NCBI GenBank assembly: GCA_963676045.1
Contig: OY780938.1
Coordinates: 1,302,001 to 1,366,000 of the forward strand
Length of the DNA: 64,000 nt
Source of the DNA: Methanogranum sp963676045
Lineage (GTDB): Archaea > Thermoplasmatota > Thermoplasmata > Methanomassiliicoccales > Methanomethylophilaceae
Reading direction: 5' to 3'
Shown here piece by piece: positions 1 to 8,213 of the stretch (the first letter of the stretch is position 1; each line of letters opens with the position of its first letter). The position numbers and the translations under genes were made by a program. Under the pieces are notes generated by a model that saw nothing but the letters and a program-made list of their open reading frames with translations, was not told the DNA's origin and searched no databases.

Positions 1-1
1 C

Positions 2-781
2 AAATTCTTCCCCATTTTCTTGGTATTCATGCTCATAGCATACGTCCTGGCAAAGCACAAGGATGATGGTATGGCCATTAAGAAACTCGGCGCATCCCTT
101 ATAGGAGCAGGATTGATAATGCTCATAATATTATTGCCGAACATATTGGATGGAAATGTCATGGAGGCCTTCTCCTTCATAACAAATAGGGTAAGTTCTG
201 GATTGGATTCGGGTCTCGGTATCTTCGATAGATATGGTACGATATTGGCATATGTGGCATTCATTCTGGCCTCAATATGGATCTCATTCATTTTCTACAA
301 AGGTAACGATCGGAAGGATACATTGGACCATAGATTCATGGTGTTTCTATTCGTTAACTTGGCAGTGCTGTTCCTCTATCCCTCGACACCTCAATACATA
401 CTCCTGCTCCTTCCATTCCTGATCTATCTGGCAATGACAACGGACCGTAGGTTCTGGTTATCATTCGTAATGATATCATTCGGATCTACAATGTTCGCGA
501 TTTCATGTAACTTCACATTACTTCTGTCATTTGGAGCATTCACCGATATCATCTCTGTAGGTACGCTGATACCTCTGATCGATGTATTCCAGATCCCCAT
601 GTTAATGGGAATTAGTTGGATGGAGATGATATATTACCTGGGCGGAATAACGCAGTATTTGGCGACCGTCTATATCTTCTATGTTTTGTATGACCTGAGA
701 AGGAGGCAGCATCAAGGGAAGCATTCCAAATATGATTCCCCTGATACAATGGATCAACAAAATTGGCTCAACCTCAAATAA
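2..781 (+). CDS. C-terminal part of a polytopic membrane protein (5' end outside window)
   Basis: The reading frame is open from base 2, so the N-terminus lies upstream of the window. About 260 residues are visible, with roughly six hydrophobic segments separated by short basic loops, then a hydrophilic tail rich in Arg, Lys, Gln and Asp. The arrangement resembles the C-terminal half of archaeal multi-pass glycosyltransferases or uncharacterised membrane proteins, but no catalytic motif is visible in this part and I do not assign a function. It stops with TAA just before the ribosomal protein cluster and is probably a separate transcription unit. Confidence 0.75.
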   Translation, partial: KFFPIFLVFMLIAYVLAKHKDDGMAIKKLGASLIGAGLIMLIILLPNILDGNVMEAFSFITNRVSSGLDSGLGIFDRYGTILAYVAFILASIWISFIFYKGNDRKDTLDHRFMVFLFVNLAVLFLYPSTPQYILLLLPFLIYLAMTTDRRFWLSFVMISFGSTMFAISCNFTLLLSFGAFTDIISVGTLIPLIDVFQIPMLMGISWMEMIYYLGGITQYLATVYIFYVLYDLRRRQHQGKHSKYDSPDTMDQQNWLNLK

Positions 782-788
782 TATATAC
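776..788 (+). promoter_or_regulatory. TATA box of the rpl7ae cluster
   Basis: An AT-only TATA-like stretch overlaps the end of the upstream gene. Standard archaeal spacing of about 26 bp puts transcription start near 808, giving rpl7ae a leader of roughly 57 nt. This is an inference from sequence and spacing. Confidence 0.5.
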
Positions 789-808
789 TAACAGGAATTA
801 GCTCGAAT

Positions 809-857
809 GCTCTTTAAGAGCCGATGAATGATGACGGTGCTTGCACCGGAAAGAGGT
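809..857 (+). promoter_or_regulatory. structured 5' leader of rpl7ae, candidate L7Ae-binding element
   Basis: The leader holds a near-palindrome (809-821), a box-C-like ATGATGA (828-834), and a 5-bp hairpin CGGTG/CACCG (835-848) closed by a CTTG loop. GA at 833-834 and GA at 849-850 flank the hairpin in the positions of tandem sheared G.A pairs, as in a kink-turn. The ribosome site GAGGT follows at 853-857, and AAAGAG (850-855) could pair with CTCTTT (810-815), which would mask it. L7Ae binds kink-turns, so autoregulation is plausible. The canonical C-stem is weak, so this stays a hypothesis. Confidence 0.35.
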
Positions 858-864
858 AATTAAA

Positions 865-1230
865 ATGTCCGTATTTGTAAAATTTGAGACACCAAAGGCG
901 CTTTCCGATAAAGCCTACTCCCTCGCAGAGATCGCAAGGGACGGCGGAAAGATAAAGAAAGGAACAAACGAGGTTACAAAAGCCGTAGAACGCGGAGCAG
1001 CCGCGATCGTAATAATGGCAGTAGATGTAGACCCACAGGAGATCCTTGCACACATGCCTGCTCTTTGCGAAGAGAGGAACATACCTTATGTATACGTTCC
1101 CAGCAAAGCAGAGCTTGGAAATGCCATCGGACTCGAGAAACCCACGGCTTCAATCGCAATAGTCGATGTTGGAAAAGGAAAGCCACTTTGTGATGAGATC
1201 GCCCAGGCAGTGAAAGCCCTTAAGAAATGA
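865..1230 (+). CDS. rpl7ae: ribosomal protein L7Ae
   Basis: L7Ae is a 50S protein that binds kink-turns and also serves in archaeal box C/D and H/ACA RNPs and RNase P. The 121-residue product matches the family's usual length. It shows the conserved basic segment GGKIKKGTNEVTKA near residue 30 that contacts RNA, followed by the hydrophobic core around IVIMAVDVDPQE. A TTG at 841 extends the frame by eight residues, but the ATG at 865 follows a good ribosome site (GAGGT). It is the first gene of the cluster rpl7ae-rps28e-rpl24e-ndk, the standard archaeal order. Confidence 0.97.
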   Translation: MSVFVKFETPKALSDKAYSLAEIARDGGKIKKGTNEVTKAVERGAAAIVIMAVDVDPQEILAHMPALCEERNIPYVYVPSKAELGNAIGLEKPTASIAIVDVGKGKPLCDEIAQAVKALKK

Positions 1231-1241
1231 AGGTGAGCTGA

Positions 1242-1457
1242 ATGGTTGATACTGACAGCATCCCCTCTGAGGTAGTCGAGATAATCGGCCGCACAGGGAT
1301 GACGGGTGAGGCAACCCAGGTCAAGGTCCGTGTTCTAGACGGCCGCGACAAGGGAAGAATCATCACGAGGAATATCATGGGTCCAGTTAGAATGGGTGAC
1401 ATACTCATGCTCAGAGAGACTTCCAGAGAAGCAAGGAAGCTCGGAATGGGAAGGTGA
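1242..1457 (+). CDS. rps28e: ribosomal protein S28e
   Basis: Small 30S protein with an OB-type fold, found in archaea and eukaryotes. The 71 residues match the family length, and the core RTGMTGEATQVKVRVLDGRDKGR and the conserved C-terminal RETSREAR segment are both present. The start ATG follows GGTGAGCT directly, a strong Shine-Dalgarno site lying just after the rpl7ae stop codon. It is co-transcribed with rpl7ae and rpl24e. Confidence 0.97.
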   Translation: MVDTDSIPSEVVEIIGRTGMTGEATQVKVRVLDGRDKGRIITRNIMGPVRMGDILMLRETSREARKLGMGR

Positions 1458-1462
1458 TTTGA

Positions 1463-1681
1463 ATGGTAGAGGAGAAGAAATGCTCGTTCTGCGGTCAGGT
1501 CATTGAGCCCGGAACAGGCAAGATGTACGTTAAGAAAGACGGTACGGTCTACAATTTTGATAACAATAAATGTTACAAGAACATGATCGTCCTCAAGAGG
1601 GTCGCAAGGACCACAACATGGACCGAGAAAGCGGCCATCGAGAAAGAAGCCCATAAGAGAGCGATGGAAAAGAAGGAATGA
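1463..1681 (+). CDS. rpl24e: ribosomal protein L24e
   Basis: 50S zinc-ribbon protein of 72 residues. CSFCG near residue 7 and the later Cys in NNKCYK are part of the zinc site typical of L24e, and the region ending WTEKAA is characteristic of the family. The stop codon of rps28e lies inside the ribosome site (AAGGTGATTTG) of this gene, so the two are translationally coupled. Confidence 0.96.
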   Translation: MVEEKKCSFCGQVIEPGTGKMYVKKDGTVYNFDNNKCYKNMIVLKRVARTTTWTEKAAIEKEAHKRAMEKKE

Positions 1682-1685
1682 TCAC

Positions 1686-2141
1686 ATGACCATGGAAAGA
1701 ACATATCTGATGATCAAGCCCGACGGAGTCGAGCGTGGACTTTGTGGAGAGATAGTTGCCCGCTTTGAGAAAAGAGGCCTGAAACTCGTCGCAATGAAAT
1801 TCATGCAGATCCCCAAGGACGTCGCTGAGAACCACTATGGTGAGCACAAGGGAAAGAAATTCTACGATTCCCTCATTTCCTACATAACTTCCGGACCCGT
1901 ACTCGCAATGGTATGGGAAGGGGAGAACGCAATAGCGGTCTGCAGAGGAATGATGGGAAAGACAAACCCTCAAGATTCCGCTCCGGGAACCATACGTGGA
2001 GATTTCGCAATGGTCACAGGTATGAACATAATACATGGTTCTGATTCACCTGAGTCCGCCGCAAGAGAAATCTCGATCTTTTTCAAACCATCTGAGTTGA
2101 TGTCCTATCAGAGGACAGTCGACAAGTGGATTTACGAATAA
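1686..2141 (+). CDS. ndk: nucleoside-diphosphate kinase
   Basis: Transfers the gamma phosphate from ATP to NDPs through a phosphohistidine. The 151-residue length is typical. The active-site histidine is His117 in NIIHGSDSPESA, and the N-terminal TYLMIKPDGVERG and the TSGPVLAMVW segments are family signatures. A second in-frame ATG two codons downstream is also possible as start. It closes the L7Ae-S28e-L24e cluster, a neighbourhood conserved in many archaea. Confidence 0.97.
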   Translation: MTMERTYLMIKPDGVERGLCGEIVARFEKRGLKLVAMKFMQIPKDVAENHYGEHKGKKFYDSLISYITSGPVLAMVWEGENAIAVCRGMMGKTNPQDSAPGTIRGDFAMVTGMNIIHGSDSPESAAREISIFFKPSELMSYQRTVDKWIYE

Positions 2142-2185
2142 AACCATTTAATCAAACCATTTAAAATTTCCGAATGGTGATCACA

Positions 2186-3931
2186 TTGGCTATAAGACAA
2201 CCTGTTGTAAGTGTTCTTGGGCATGTAGACCACGGCAAGACCAAGCTTCTCGACAGAATCAGAGGCACCTCCGTTCAAGCTAGAGAAGCAGGGGCAATCA
2301 CGCAGCATATCGGTGCGACAGAGGTCCCTATCGAGCATATATACAAGGTATGTAGCAAACTTATCGGAAAAAAGAAGTTTGATGTTCCAGGATTGCTTTT
2401 CATTGATACTCCCGGGCATCATTCATTTGTAACACTTCGTGCAAGGGGAGGTTCTCTCGCAGACCTTGCAGTACTTGTCATAGACATACGTGAAGGGCTA
2501 ATGCCTCAGACAATAGAGTCTATCCATATACTGAGGCAGTACAAGACTCCATTTGTGATAGCATTGAACAAGGTCGACACCATACAAGGGTGGATAAGTG
2601 AGGACGGTCGTCCATTCATATTATCTGAAAAGACCCAGCAGCAACACACGTTGGATGCCTTCAATGAAAAGCTTTACAAGATAATGGCCCAACTCGCAGA
2701 GGAGGGCATATCAGCAGACAGGTACGATCGCATAGACGATTTCACCAAAACCGTGGCATTGGTACCTATCAGTGCAAAAGAAGGAGAAGGGATACCTGAT
2801 CTTCTGTTGGTCCTGATAGGTCTCGCACAACGTTTCCTCGAGCAGCAACTCGAGAAGGGTGAAGGGCCTGGCAAAGGAACGATACTCGAGATAAAGGAAG
2901 AAAAGGGCCTCGGAACGACAATGGATATGATCCTGTATTCTGGAACAATAAAGAAAGGAGACACGGTCGCACTAGGTACGAGGGGTGCGCCAGTCGTTAC
3001 AAAGGTTAAAGCGATACTCAAGCCCAAACCTCTCGATGAGATACGCGATCCAAGGGATAGATTCGATTCAGTCAAAGAGATAAATGCCGCCGCAGGTGTC
3101 AAGATCTCCTGTCAGAATATGGAAGGTGTGATTGCAGGGGCACCATTGAGAGTTGTAAAAGGTCCTAACGATCCTGCAATATCCGAGATGACTGAAGAGA
3201 CAAGCATCAAGATAGAGACCCAGGAGAGAGGCATAACGATAAAGGCCGATGCGATCGGATCCCTCGAGGCGCTTGCATTCGAGGCGAAGGCCGCTAACAT
3301 AACCATAAGGAAGTATGGGGTCGGAGATATAACCAGAAGAGACGTGGTGGAAGCCGCTTATGGGGACAAGGCGAACAACGTCGTTCTGGGATTCAACGTC
3401 AACATCTCGAAAGATGCTGAGGAAGAACTTACGAAATTGAATCTGAAGGTAATGACGAATCAGATAGTTTACGCGTTGATCCAGGAATATCAGGAATGGG
3501 TCGATGAATCCAAGAGAAAGACGAACATCGATATGAGGTCTGAATTGGCATTCCCCGCGAAGTTCAAGATATTACCCAACTGTGTTTTCCGTGTAAGTAA
3601 GCCAGCGATCGTCGGTGTCCGTATTCTGGCAGGTCAGATAAGGATCGGACAAAAATTAATAACCGCAGATGGTAAGGATGCGGGAAAGATAAAGAGCATA
3701 CACACCGGAGAAGACACCTTGAAAGAGGCCAAGCAAGGAGACGAGGTCGCTGTCGGAATAGATGGCGTAACCGCGGGTAGGCATATCAATGAAGGAGATG
3801 TGATATATGTCGATCTCATAGGTTCCGCAATCAAGCAATTGTCTAAGATGGACCTCACCGAGGATGAGAAGATGACGATGAACGATGTCGTCATCATAAA
3901 AAGGAAGGAAGAGCCTTTTTGGGGAATGTGA
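2186..3931 (+). CDS. infB: translation initiation factor aIF5B (IF2-type GTPase)
   Basis: GTPase that promotes initiator tRNA positioning and subunit joining. G1 motif GHVDHGKT lies near the N-terminus, G3 is DTPGH, and G4 is NKVD. The order is GTPase domain, beta-barrel, alpha/beta domain and C-terminal tRNA-binding barrel, and there is no intein. The TTG at 2186 follows GGTGATCACA and gives the usual short N-terminus before RQP. An ATG at 2174, four codons upstream, is the alternative. Two ATTTAA-type boxes at about 2145 and 2159 could drive it separately from ndk. Confidence 0.96.
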   Translation: MAIRQPVVSVLGHVDHGKTKLLDRIRGTSVQAREAGAITQHIGATEVPIEHIYKVCSKLIGKKKFDVPGLLFIDTPGHHSFVTLRARGGSLADLAVLVIDIREGLMPQTIESIHILRQYKTPFVIALNKVDTIQGWISEDGRPFILSEKTQQQHTLDAFNEKLYKIMAQLAEEGISADRYDRIDDFTKTVALVPISAKEGEGIPDLLLVLIGLAQRFLEQQLEKGEGPGKGTILEIKEEKGLGTTMDMILYSGTIKKGDTVALGTRGAPVVTKVKAILKPKPLDEIRDPRDRFDSVKEINAAAGVKISCQNMEGVIAGAPLRVVKGPNDPAISEMTEETSIKIETQERGITIKADAIGSLEALAFEAKAANITIRKYGVGDITRRDVVEAAYGDKANNVVLGFNVNISKDAEEELTKLNLKVMTNQIVYALIQEYQEWVDESKRKTNIDMRSELAFPAKFKILPNCVFRVSKPAIVGVRILAGQIRIGQKLITADGKDAGKIKSIHTGEDTLKEAKQGDEVAVGIDGVTAGRHINEGDVIYVDLIGSAIKQLSKMDLTEDEKMTMNDVVIIKRKEEPFWGM

Positions 3932-3957
3932 GACATATACAGAATGTCCCAGTTTTT
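3932..3957 (+). terminator. possible terminator after infB
   Basis: A 5-bp inverted repeat GACAT/ATGTC (3932-3936 and 3944-3948) follows the stop codon and is succeeded by a five-T run. The stem is weak, so the T-run may be the main signal. Confidence 0.3.
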
Positions 3958-3986
3958 AAATCGATTTGAGGCCTATTCACCAAACC

Positions 3987-3995
3987 TTTATAAAT
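3987..3995 (+). promoter_or_regulatory. TATA box of the rps6e-eif2g transcript
   Basis: TTTATAAAT is a near-consensus archaeal TATA box. Transcription would start around 4017, about 12 nt before the rps6e ATG, in a gap between infB and rps6e with no other feature. Confidence 0.7.
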
Positions 3996-4028
3996 ACCCT
4001 TAATATAGGGCGGGTTACAGGTGTTCAA

Positions 4029-4436
4029 ATGGTAGAGTTTAAAACTATCGTAAATGATGTTAAGACCGGTAAATCATACAATGTTACCGTCTCTGGATAC
4101 CACGCGAGCTCTCTGGATGGAAAAAACATCGGAGACGTCGTGGATGGAATATTTGTTGGACTTCCCGGATACAAGCTTATGATAACGGGTGGAAGCGACG
4201 GAAATGGAACTCCGATGAGGGGAGACCTTCCCGGAAAGAAGAGGAGAAAGCTCCTTCTGTCTGACGGTCTTGGATATCATGAGACATATCACGGTGAGAG
4301 GAGAAGGGTCGCAGTTCGCGGATCAACAATATCCTCAGAGATCGTACAGGTCAACATGAAGATCGCAGAGTACGGACCAAAATCCATTGAGGAGTCTTTC
4401 GCTGCAGCTGCCGAGACTTCCGCGGAGCACAAATGA
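4029..4436 (+). CDS. rps6e: ribosomal protein S6e
   Basis: 30S protein shared by archaea and eukaryotes; 135 residues, the usual archaeal length without the eukaryotic tail. The segments GYKLMITGGSDGNGTPMRGDLPG and KRRKLLLSDG are family signatures. An upstream in-frame start at 3966 would overlap the promoter, so the ATG at 4029 is preferred. Its last codons overlap the eif2g start by 4 nt (ATGA), the common archaeal pairing of S6e with eIF2-gamma. Confidence 0.96.
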   Translation: MVEFKTIVNDVKTGKSYNVTVSGYHASSLDGKNIGDVVDGIFVGLPGYKLMITGGSDGNGTPMRGDLPGKKRRKLLLSDGLGYHETYHGERRRVAVRGSTISSEIVQVNMKIAEYGPKSIEESFAAAAETSAEHK

Positions 4437-5671
4437 AGGTCCCTAAGCAGCCTGAGATAAACATAGGGATGATCGGACATGTCGATCACGGTAAGACGAC
4501 ACTGACCAAAGCGCTTTCAGGCGAATGGACCGATCGTCATTCTGAAGAGATCAAAAGAGGTATCTCTATTCGTCTTGGGTATGCAGATGTAGCGTTCTAT
4601 AAATGTCCAAACTGTCAAGGTTCTGCGGCATATGGAACTTCGAGCGAGTGTAAGAACTGTGGCTCAAAAACAGAATTCCACAGGGCTGTTTCATTCGTCG
4701 ATGCTCCAGGTCATGAGACCTTGATGGCGACCATGCTTTCAGGTGCCGCTTTGATGGACGGTGCACTCTTATTGGTAGCTGCCAATGAGAAATGCCCTCA
4801 GCCACAGACAAAAGAGCATTTGATGGCATTGTCCATCATAGGCATTGACAAGATTATAATCGTTCAGAACAAGATAGATATCGTCACACGTGAGCAGGCG
4901 ATAGAGAACTATAAGCAGATCAAGGAATTCGTCAAAGGTACGGTCGCCGAGAGCGCACCGATAATACCCGTATCTGCAAATCGCGGCGTCAATATCGACA
5001 TGCTCATCGAGTCTATCGAGAGCAATATCATTTCGAAGATAAAGAGAGATGAGAATGCTCCTCCGCTTATGCATGTTGCTCGTTCATTCGATATAAATTC
5101 CCCTGGTACGACCTCAGATAAATTGAAGGGCGGTGTCATAGGAGGTACTCTGATCCAAGGCAAACTGAAGATCGGAGACGATATCGAGATCGTACCCGGT
5201 AGAAGGGTCGAGGTTGCAGGCAAGGCCACATACGAGCGTATACTTGCTAAAGTGGTATCTTTAGAGGCAGGAGGGAAGAGCGTCAAGGAAGTGCTTCCCG
5301 GAGGCCTCATCGCCATAGGTACGGGATTGGATCCGTCAATAACCAAATCAGACGGACTTACCGGAAGAGTGGTCGGAAAGTCAGATCATCTTCCATTGGT
5401 GACACACGATTTCATAATGAAGACGGTCTTGTTGGAACGTGTGGTCGGTTCATCTGCGGACCTTATGGTAGACGATATAAAGAGCAATGAGCCATTGATG
5501 TTGAGCGTGGGTACGGCTACTACTGTCGGAGTGGTCAAGAGTGCAAGGGGCGGTTCAGCAGAAGTAGTGCTGAAGATCCCCGTGTGCATCCTCCCCGGAC
5601 AGAGGGTCGCAATATCCAGAAGGATCTCCAATAAATGGAGACTAATAGGATATGGAATAATAGACCAGTGA
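4433..5671 (+). CDS. eif2g: translation initiation factor aIF2 subunit gamma
   Basis: GTPase core of the ternary complex that carries Met-tRNAi to the 30S subunit. The 412 residues hold G1 GHVDHGKTT near residue 15, a zinc knuckle CPNC...CKNC around residues 58-77, G3 DAPGH, and G4 NKID, followed by two EF-Tu-like beta-barrels. It is translationally coupled to rps6e by an ATGA overlap and followed 4 nt later by a PIN-domain gene. Confidence 0.97.
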   Translation: MKVPKQPEINIGMIGHVDHGKTTLTKALSGEWTDRHSEEIKRGISIRLGYADVAFYKCPNCQGSAAYGTSSECKNCGSKTEFHRAVSFVDAPGHETLMATMLSGAALMDGALLLVAANEKCPQPQTKEHLMALSIIGIDKIIIVQNKIDIVTREQAIENYKQIKEFVKGTVAESAPIIPVSANRGVNIDMLIESIESNIISKIKRDENAPPLMHVARSFDINSPGTTSDKLKGGVIGGTLIQGKLKIGDDIEIVPGRRVEVAGKATYERILAKVVSLEAGGKSVKEVLPGGLIAIGTGLDPSITKSDGLTGRVVGKSDHLPLVTHDFIMKTVLLERVVGSSADLMVDDIKSNEPLMLSVGTATTVGVVKSARGGSAEVVLKIPVCILPGQRVAISRRISNKWRLIGYGIIDQ

Positions 5672-5675
5672 ACCT

Positions 5676-6047
5676 ATGCAAACGGTTATCTTAGACACAA
5701 ACGCTTTACTAATGCCTTTTGAATTGAATCTCAATATCGATATTCTGGTCAATGATGTGCTCGGTGATTCTCATATGGTCGTTCCAGAACCACTCTTGGG
5801 CGAATTGGCTCGTTCCAAGAGCAAATATGCAAAGGTCGCATCGATGCTTGCGAGAAAATACGAGATCGTACCGGCCGTTGCAAGGGGTGACGACTCGGTG
5901 ATAGAGGTCGCATTAAGGACAGGGGGGATCGTTCTTACGAACGATCGTGATCTTAGAAGCAGATTAAGGATATTAGGGGTCCCCTTGCTTTATCTCCGTT
6001 CAGGGACCCATCTGATTCTCGAAGAGCCTGGCAGTATCATTCTATGA
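5676..6047 (+). CDS. PIN-domain protein, Fcf1-like
   Basis: A 123-residue PIN-fold protein. The acidic residues expected to bind metal are visible: Asp in VILDTNALLMP at the N-terminus, Glu in the GELARSK helix, and Asp pairs in LTNDRDLRSR. This subfamily sits beside eif2g in many archaea and is related to Fcf1/Utp24, the rRNA-processing nucleases. A role in rRNA processing is therefore more likely than a toxin, and no antitoxin gene is adjacent. It overlaps the convergent cyclophilin gene by 11 bp. Confidence 0.85.
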   Translation: MQTVILDTNALLMPFELNLNIDILVNDVLGDSHMVVPEPLLGELARSKSKYAKVASMLARKYEIVPAVARGDDSVIEVALRTGGIVLTNDRDLRSRLRILGVPLLYLRSGTHLILEEPGSIIL

Positions 6048-6516
6048 TTTCTACCCTTTCGATGACTATCGGGGTCAAGGGCTTATCATTGCAATCGGTA
6101 CTTACTCTGCTCATCTTGTCCACTATGTCCATTCCTTTGAGGATTGTTCCGAACACAGGGTGGGCGTAAGGTGTGCGTGGGTCTTCTTTGTCCAGATATG
6201 TGTTGTTGACCACATTGATAAAGAACTGGGAACCACCAGTGCGTGGGTGTCCTGTATTCGCCATAGATATCGTCCCTCTTATGTTAGAGTGACCTTTTCC
6301 GAATTCGTCTTCGATGGTGTATCCTGGACCGCCCATTCCCGTACCATCGGGATCTCCTCCCTGTACCATGAAATCAGGGATCACGCGGTGGAATATTACG
6401 CCGTCATAGAAGCCTTCTTTTGCGAGTTTAATGAAATTACCTGTTGTTATGGGCATATCATCATGCATTTTGATGGTTATATCTCCCATTGTGGTATGAA
6501 GGATGACCTTTGTCAT
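6037..6516 (-). CDS. peptidyl-prolyl cis-trans isomerase, cyclophilin type
   Basis: Catalyses proline isomerisation during protein folding. The 159 residues carry the cyclophilin signatures FHRVIPDFMVQGGDPDGTG (catalytic Arg in FHRV) and GGSQFFI. No signal peptide is visible, so it is cytoplasmic. The gene appears monocistronic; the ATG is preceded by GGAGG in the RNA. It converges on the PIN gene. Confidence 0.94.
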   Translation of the reverse strand: MTKVILHTTMGDITIKMHDDMPITTGNFIKLAKEGFYDGVIFHRVIPDFMVQGGDPDGTGMGGPGYTIEDEFGKGHSNIRGTISMANTGHPRTGGSQFFINVVNNTYLDKEDPRTPYAHPVFGTILKGMDIVDKMSRVSTDCNDKPLTPIVIERVEIIE

Positions 6517-6594
6517 GCCTCCGCATTTAGAGAGATGGTAAATAAAGTTATCCGCTGTAAATTATCAAAATATTATTTCATATCCCATATGAAA

Positions 6595-6613
6595 GAATGG
6601 CGTTAGGCCATTC
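6595..6613 (-). terminator. hairpin terminator of the Sel1-repeat gene
   Basis: Perfect 7-bp stem GAATGGC/GCCATTC with a 5-nt loop, overlapping the stop codon of the minus-strand gene and followed in its RNA by UUUC. Confidence 0.55.
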
Positions 6614-7112
6614 AATCAAGATAGTTTATGCATTTCTCTATTCCCAGGTCTGCACCCCTTTTCATGAGTTCAAGACCTATCTCCTGTCCAGGGAATTTTG
6701 ATTTTCCTTTGCAAAGTGCCTCAGCGACCTCAAAGAGCAGATCCGGGACCTTCTTCAGGTCAGTGGGGCTCTCGTATTCCAAAAGTTCCGTGAGAAGGCC
6801 CACGGTCTCTTCTTCATCGAATTCAGGATCATATCCCTTGATGTATATCTTTGCAAGGTATAACGCTGCGACGTAACAGCCATCATCAACAGAATCGGAA
6901 TACCATGACACGGCGGCATCGAGGTCCTTTTGCACTCCTACGCCCGTCTCATACATCCTCCCTATGCAGAATTCCGCTGCTTCATTCTCCATCTCTGCAG
7001 CTTTCATCAAGATTTCGAAGGCCTTGGCATCATCATTTCCACGATATGCTATCCCCTCTTCGTAGATCTTTGCTGAGATCTCGTTCGTCTTTTTTTTAGA
7101 AAAAATGCCCAT
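6612..7112 (-). CDS. Sel1/TPR-like repeat protein
   Basis: About 166 residues made mostly of short helical pairs. The segment around FCIGRMYETGVGVQKDLDAAVSWY is a clear Sel1-like repeat, flanked by weaker copies. Such repeats form protein-binding solenoids; the partner is unknown. An upstream TTG at 7133 extends the frame by seven residues, but the ATG at 7112 gives a cleaner N-terminus (MGIFSKKK). There is no signal peptide. The gene lies upstream of the cyclophilin gene in the same direction, but its own hairpin terminator separates them. Confidence 0.75.
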   Translation of the reverse strand: MGIFSKKKTNEISAKIYEEGIAYRGNDDAKAFEILMKAAEMENEAAEFCIGRMYETGVGVQKDLDAAVSWYSDSVDDGCYVAALYLAKIYIKGYDPEFDEEETVGLLTELLEYESPTDLKKVPDLLFEVAEALCKGKSKFPGQEIGLELMKRGADLGIEKCINYLD

Positions 7113-7178
7113 ACCGGGCGTATTGAACGTCAAGTGATATATTATTTATCGTTTATCTGATCACAGGTTCGGTGGACA

Positions 7179-8102
7179 TTATACCAATTTCTTCGATCTC
7201 AACAACACTGTTGTGAGTATGCATACGGCTATAGTGACCAGTATTAAGGTTATGAATGCAAAGGAGCTCGATGCTATCGGGAGATGGACATTCATACCGT
7301 AGAATCCAGCGATTATCATAGGTATCGCCAGTATTATGGTGACTGCTGTCAGCCATCTCATGTTGATGTTGAGTTTTATCGTTATCACAGTCGAGAACAG
7401 CTCTCTTGTGCTGTTGACGATCTCACGATAGATGGTTGCCATCTCTATCGCTTGCTGATTCTCGATTATGACCTCTTCTAATTTTTCCATGTGTACTGCG
7501 TCTGTTTTTTCTCTGACATATTTTGCCATCATGTTCAACACAAGGTTGAATCCTTTCAAAGATGTGATGAAGTGGACAAGACTGATCTCCATCCTGTGCA
7601 ATTCCATCATATCGGAAGTGTCTATCGAGGAATTCAGTTTCTCTTCCATCTTCTTACGTGTCTGGTCGATCTCTCTCAGATTCTGTTGATATTCTTCGGA
7701 GATGACGTACATGAGGCGTATTGCAAAGCCTGTGGCATCTTCCATGTCCATATCTATGCCCATCTGCGGAAGACGTTTCTCGGCTATCTTGGGGTCGTCG
7801 TTACAGACGGTGATGATCTTCTTTCCGCTGATTATGACAGAGAAGGGTACGGTTATGAATCCACCTTTCTCCGTTCTATATGGTACGTCCACGATCATGG
7901 TCGTGAGATTTTTGTCCATCTCGCATCTTGAACTCTCCTCCGAGTCTGTGGCTGCCATAAGGTAGTCTATATTGATTTCGAGGTCGTTCGCGACTCTCTT
8001 AAGCTCGTCTTCGACAGGTTCGGTGATCCTTATCCAAACACCGTCCTCTATCTTATCAGTGGGTTGTAGTTTTCCCCCGACGAACTTGAAGAGTCTTATC
8101 AT
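7179..8102 (-). CDS. corA: CorA-family divalent cation transporter
   Basis: Mg2+/Co2+ channel of the CorA/MIT family. The 307 residues comprise a cytoplasmic alpha/beta domain, a long helical stalk (about residues 130-240), and two C-terminal membrane segments. The signature GMN follows the first (FYGMNVHLP). The C-terminus is short and basic. A TATA box 25 bp upstream of the ATG suggests a leaderless mRNA. Ion selectivity cannot be read from the sequence. Confidence 0.93.
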   Translation of the reverse strand: MIRLFKFVGGKLQPTDKIEDGVWIRITEPVEDELKRVANDLEINIDYLMAATDSEESSRCEMDKNLTTMIVDVPYRTEKGGFITVPFSVIISGKKIITVCNDDPKIAEKRLPQMGIDMDMEDATGFAIRLMYVISEEYQQNLREIDQTRKKMEEKLNSSIDTSDMMELHRMEISLVHFITSLKGFNLVLNMMAKYVREKTDAVHMEKLEEVIIENQQAIEMATIYREIVNSTRELFSTVITIKLNINMRWLTAVTIILAIPMIIAGFYGMNVHLPIASSSFAFITLILVTIAVCILTTVLLRSKKLV

Positions 8103-8121
8103 CAGGCAAAGATGGAGAAGA

Positions 8122-8133
8122 TGTTATAAATTG
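8122..8133 (-). promoter_or_regulatory. TATA box of corA
   Basis: On the minus strand the sequence reads AATTTATAAC, centred about 25 bp before the corA ATG, which predicts transcription starting at or next to the start codon. Confidence 0.55.
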
Positions 8134-8213
8134 ATTTTTAATGAAATCTAAAATAACATGCCATGAAATAGAAGATAGGGATGCGATCGGTTGGATGTTC
8201 AATCGATATTCCC

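Noticed and set aside
828..850. A box C/D guide RNA in the rpl7ae leader
   Set aside because: Box C (ATGATGA) is present, but no box D (CTGA) or D'/C' pair lies at a suitable distance.
5676..6047. VapC-type toxin
   Set aside because: The PIN gene has no antitoxin partner and sits in the conserved rps6e-eif2g neighbourhood typical of Fcf1-like proteins.
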